Below the pieces are notes generated by a model. The model searched no databases. It was given only the letters and a program-made list of their open reading frames with translations, and was not told where the DNA came from. This document shows, piece after piece, positions 17,370-18,401 of a stretch of DNA of 18,401 bases. The stretch is taken from positions 1 through 18,401 of the forward strand of contig JBGPBY010000084.1 in assembly GCA_041481485.1 (NCBI GenBank), written 5' to 3'. This DNA comes from JBGPBY01 sp041481485 (GTDB lineage Bacteria; Acidobacteriota; Terriglobia; 20CM-2-55-15). Each line of letters begins with the position of its first letter. The first letter of the stretch is position 1. The position numbers and the translations under genes are program-made.

Positions 17370-18322
17370 TTGCACTTATTATTGCCCTGGCCGCTTGCAG
17401 CGCAAGGAACCCTGAACCACCTCAAAAGTCGGAGCCGTCCGTGCCAACGCAACTTACTATATTCGACACTCTGTGGAATTACGACGACCCTGCAGGTACG
17501 GAGTCGAAGTTCCGTGAGCTCTTTCCCAAAGCGCAAGAATCTGGCGATTCGAGCTATCTAGCAGAACTTTGGACTCAGATCGCCCGTGCTCAGGGATTGC
17601 AGCAGAGATTCGCCGACGCAAACAAGTCGTTAGACCAGGCGGACGCTTTGATCAAGCCGGATATGAAGACCGCCCGAGTCCGCAGTCAACTGGAGCGCGG
17701 CCGGGTGCTGAACTCATCAGGAAAGAAGGAAGAGTCGGTGCCACTCTTTAAGGAGGCTTTTAGGTTGGCTCAAGAAGCGGGTCTCGAGTTCTACGCAATA
17801 GATGCAGTCCACATGCTGGGAATCGCCACTAAAGCCGAAGAGTCCCTGCGTTGGAACGAAGAAGCGATCCGCCTTTCGGAAGCCGCGAAAGATCCGCGGG
17901 CACGCCGGTGGCTTGGACCGCTCTATAACAACACCGGGTGGACCTACTTCGATATGCATCGTTATGACGACGCATTGAAGATGTTCCAGAAGGATCTGGC
18001 CTTTCGCAGTCAGGGAGGAGGGAGCAAGGTTGAAATTGGGATCGCACGATGGTCGGCCGCGAAGGTGCTTCGTCATCTCGGACGTGTTGATGAGGCCTTG
18101 ACGACTCAAATGGAACTTTTGCAATTGCCCGAACTCCAGGGTGGGGATAACGAAGGCTACACTCAGGAAGAAATCGCCGAATGTCTGTTGCTCCTTGGTC
18201 GCCAGGCTGAGGCGGCTCCCCACTTCGCGCGCGCCTGGCAACTTCTGCACGAGGATCCGGATCTCAGCCGGGATGAGCCGAAAAGGCTTGTGCGAATGAA
18301 GGACCTCGGGAAAGTGAAATGA
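17348..18322 (+). CDS. TPR-repeat lipoprotein
   Basis: A protein of about 324 aa starting with a lipoprotein signal (MAMRLGLIALIIALAAC, lipobox LAAC, lipidated Cys17). The rest is helical with tetratricopeptide-like repeats, for example SQLERGRVLNSSGKKEESVP around residue 115, LYNNTGWTYFDMHRYDDALK around 197 and WSAAKVLRHLGRVDEAL around 235. It should be anchored in a membrane and act as a protein-binding scaffold. The start is ATG 17348, with ATG 17354 as an alternative; neither has a good ribosome-binding site. The overlap of 22 bp with the response regulator suggests translational coupling. Position in the kinase operon suggests a role in signal sensing or output (inference). Confidence 0.88.
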   Translation: MAMRLGLIALIIALAACSARNPEPPQKSEPSVPTQLTIFDTLWNYDDPAGTESKFRELFPKAQESGDSSYLAELWTQIARAQGLQQRFADANKSLDQADALIKPDMKTARVRSQLERGRVLNSSGKKEESVPLFKEAFRLAQEAGLEFYAIDAVHMLGIATKAEESLRWNEEAIRLSEAAKDPRARRWLGPLYNNTGWTYFDMHRYDDALKMFQKDLAFRSQGGGSKVEIGIARWSAAKVLRHLGRVDEALTTQMELLQLPELQGGDNEGYTQEEIAECLLLLGRQAEAAPHFARAWQLLHEDPDLSRDEPKRLVRMKDLGKVK

Positions 18323-18351
18323 GTTATTACACGAAGCTGTCGTGAGTACTG

Positions 18352-18382
18352 ATGAAACGCCCGACTTAGTAGGCCGTTTCAT
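18352..18382. terminator. Hairpin after the lipoprotein gene, possible terminator
   Basis: ATGAAACG (18352-18359) and CGTTTCAT (18375-18382) are perfect 8-bp arms; CC and GG further inside can also pair after one mismatch. It lies 30 bp after the stop. The run after it is AAATA and not T-rich, so an intrinsic terminator is only one reading; a repeat element or the end of a mobile element beyond the window is another. Confidence 0.35.
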
Positions 18383-18401
18383 AAATACACACACGTATTC
18401 A

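Noticed and set aside
17717..18394. Minus-strand open frame of 225 codons opposite the TPR lipoprotein.
   Set aside because: It is antisense to a protein with a lipobox and TPR-like repeats and has no recognisable domain.
18349..18395. Possible hammerhead ribozyme, because CTGATGA occurs at the hairpin near the window edge.
   Set aside because: The stem after CTGATGA is not followed by the required GAAA, and no fitting cleavage-site helix is seen.

Overview
The window looks like chromosomal DNA from an Acidobacteria-type bacterium (Solibacter/Vicinamibacter-like). This is inferred from content. It has moderately high G+C, secreted DUF1592-family cytochrome and DUF1552 proteins next to a secreted ankyrin protein, a BlaI/BlaR1-like pair carrying carboxypeptidase-regulatory-like beta-sandwich repeats, and many translationally coupled genes. 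I see no rRNA, tRNA, CRISPR array, transposase or phage gene.

Layout. (1) 49-1810, minus strand: a NarL-type histidine kinase whose periplasmic sensor is almost entirely missing, overlapping a receiver-only response regulator. (2) 1811-2404: a non-coding divergent region with three copies of a 33-bp REP-like palindromic repeat and a promoter with a consensus -10 box. (3) 2405-8613, plus strand: a four-gene export operon of a Tat-exported metallo-beta-lactamase-fold protein with an eroded metal site, a DUF1587/1595/1592/1588/1585 cytochrome-c-like protein, a Tat-exported DUF1552 protein and a secreted ankyrin-repeat protein. It ends at a hairpin shared with the convergent neighbour. (4) 8652-9313, minus strand: a VapBC-type toxin-antitoxin pair with an ATGA overlap. 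(5) 9396-11342, plus strand: an amidohydrolase and a SAM-dependent O-methyltransferase, divergent from vapB. A perfect 8-bp inverted repeat lies in the 82-bp gap and overlaps candidate promoters in both directions. (6) 11464-14585, plus strand: a BlaI-like repressor overlapping a BlaR1-like M56 membrane peptidase whose extracytoplasmic part is a string of beta-sandwich modules and not a penicillin-binding domain. (7) 14704-18322, plus strand: a second NarL-type kinase with a full periplasmic ABC-substrate-binding-like sensor, a receiver-only regulator and a TPR lipoprotein, all overlapping. A hairpin follows near the window edge.

How the genes fit together. The two kinases share a recognisable membrane segment, which suggests the first is a relative of the second that lost its sensor. 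Both response regulators stop after the receiver, so neither can bind DNA by the usual NarL helix-turn-helix, and output probably passes through protein partners. The four-gene operon appears to build a set of periplasmic or exported proteins of unknown function. The BlaI/M56 pair probably senses an envelope signal other than beta-lactam acylation.
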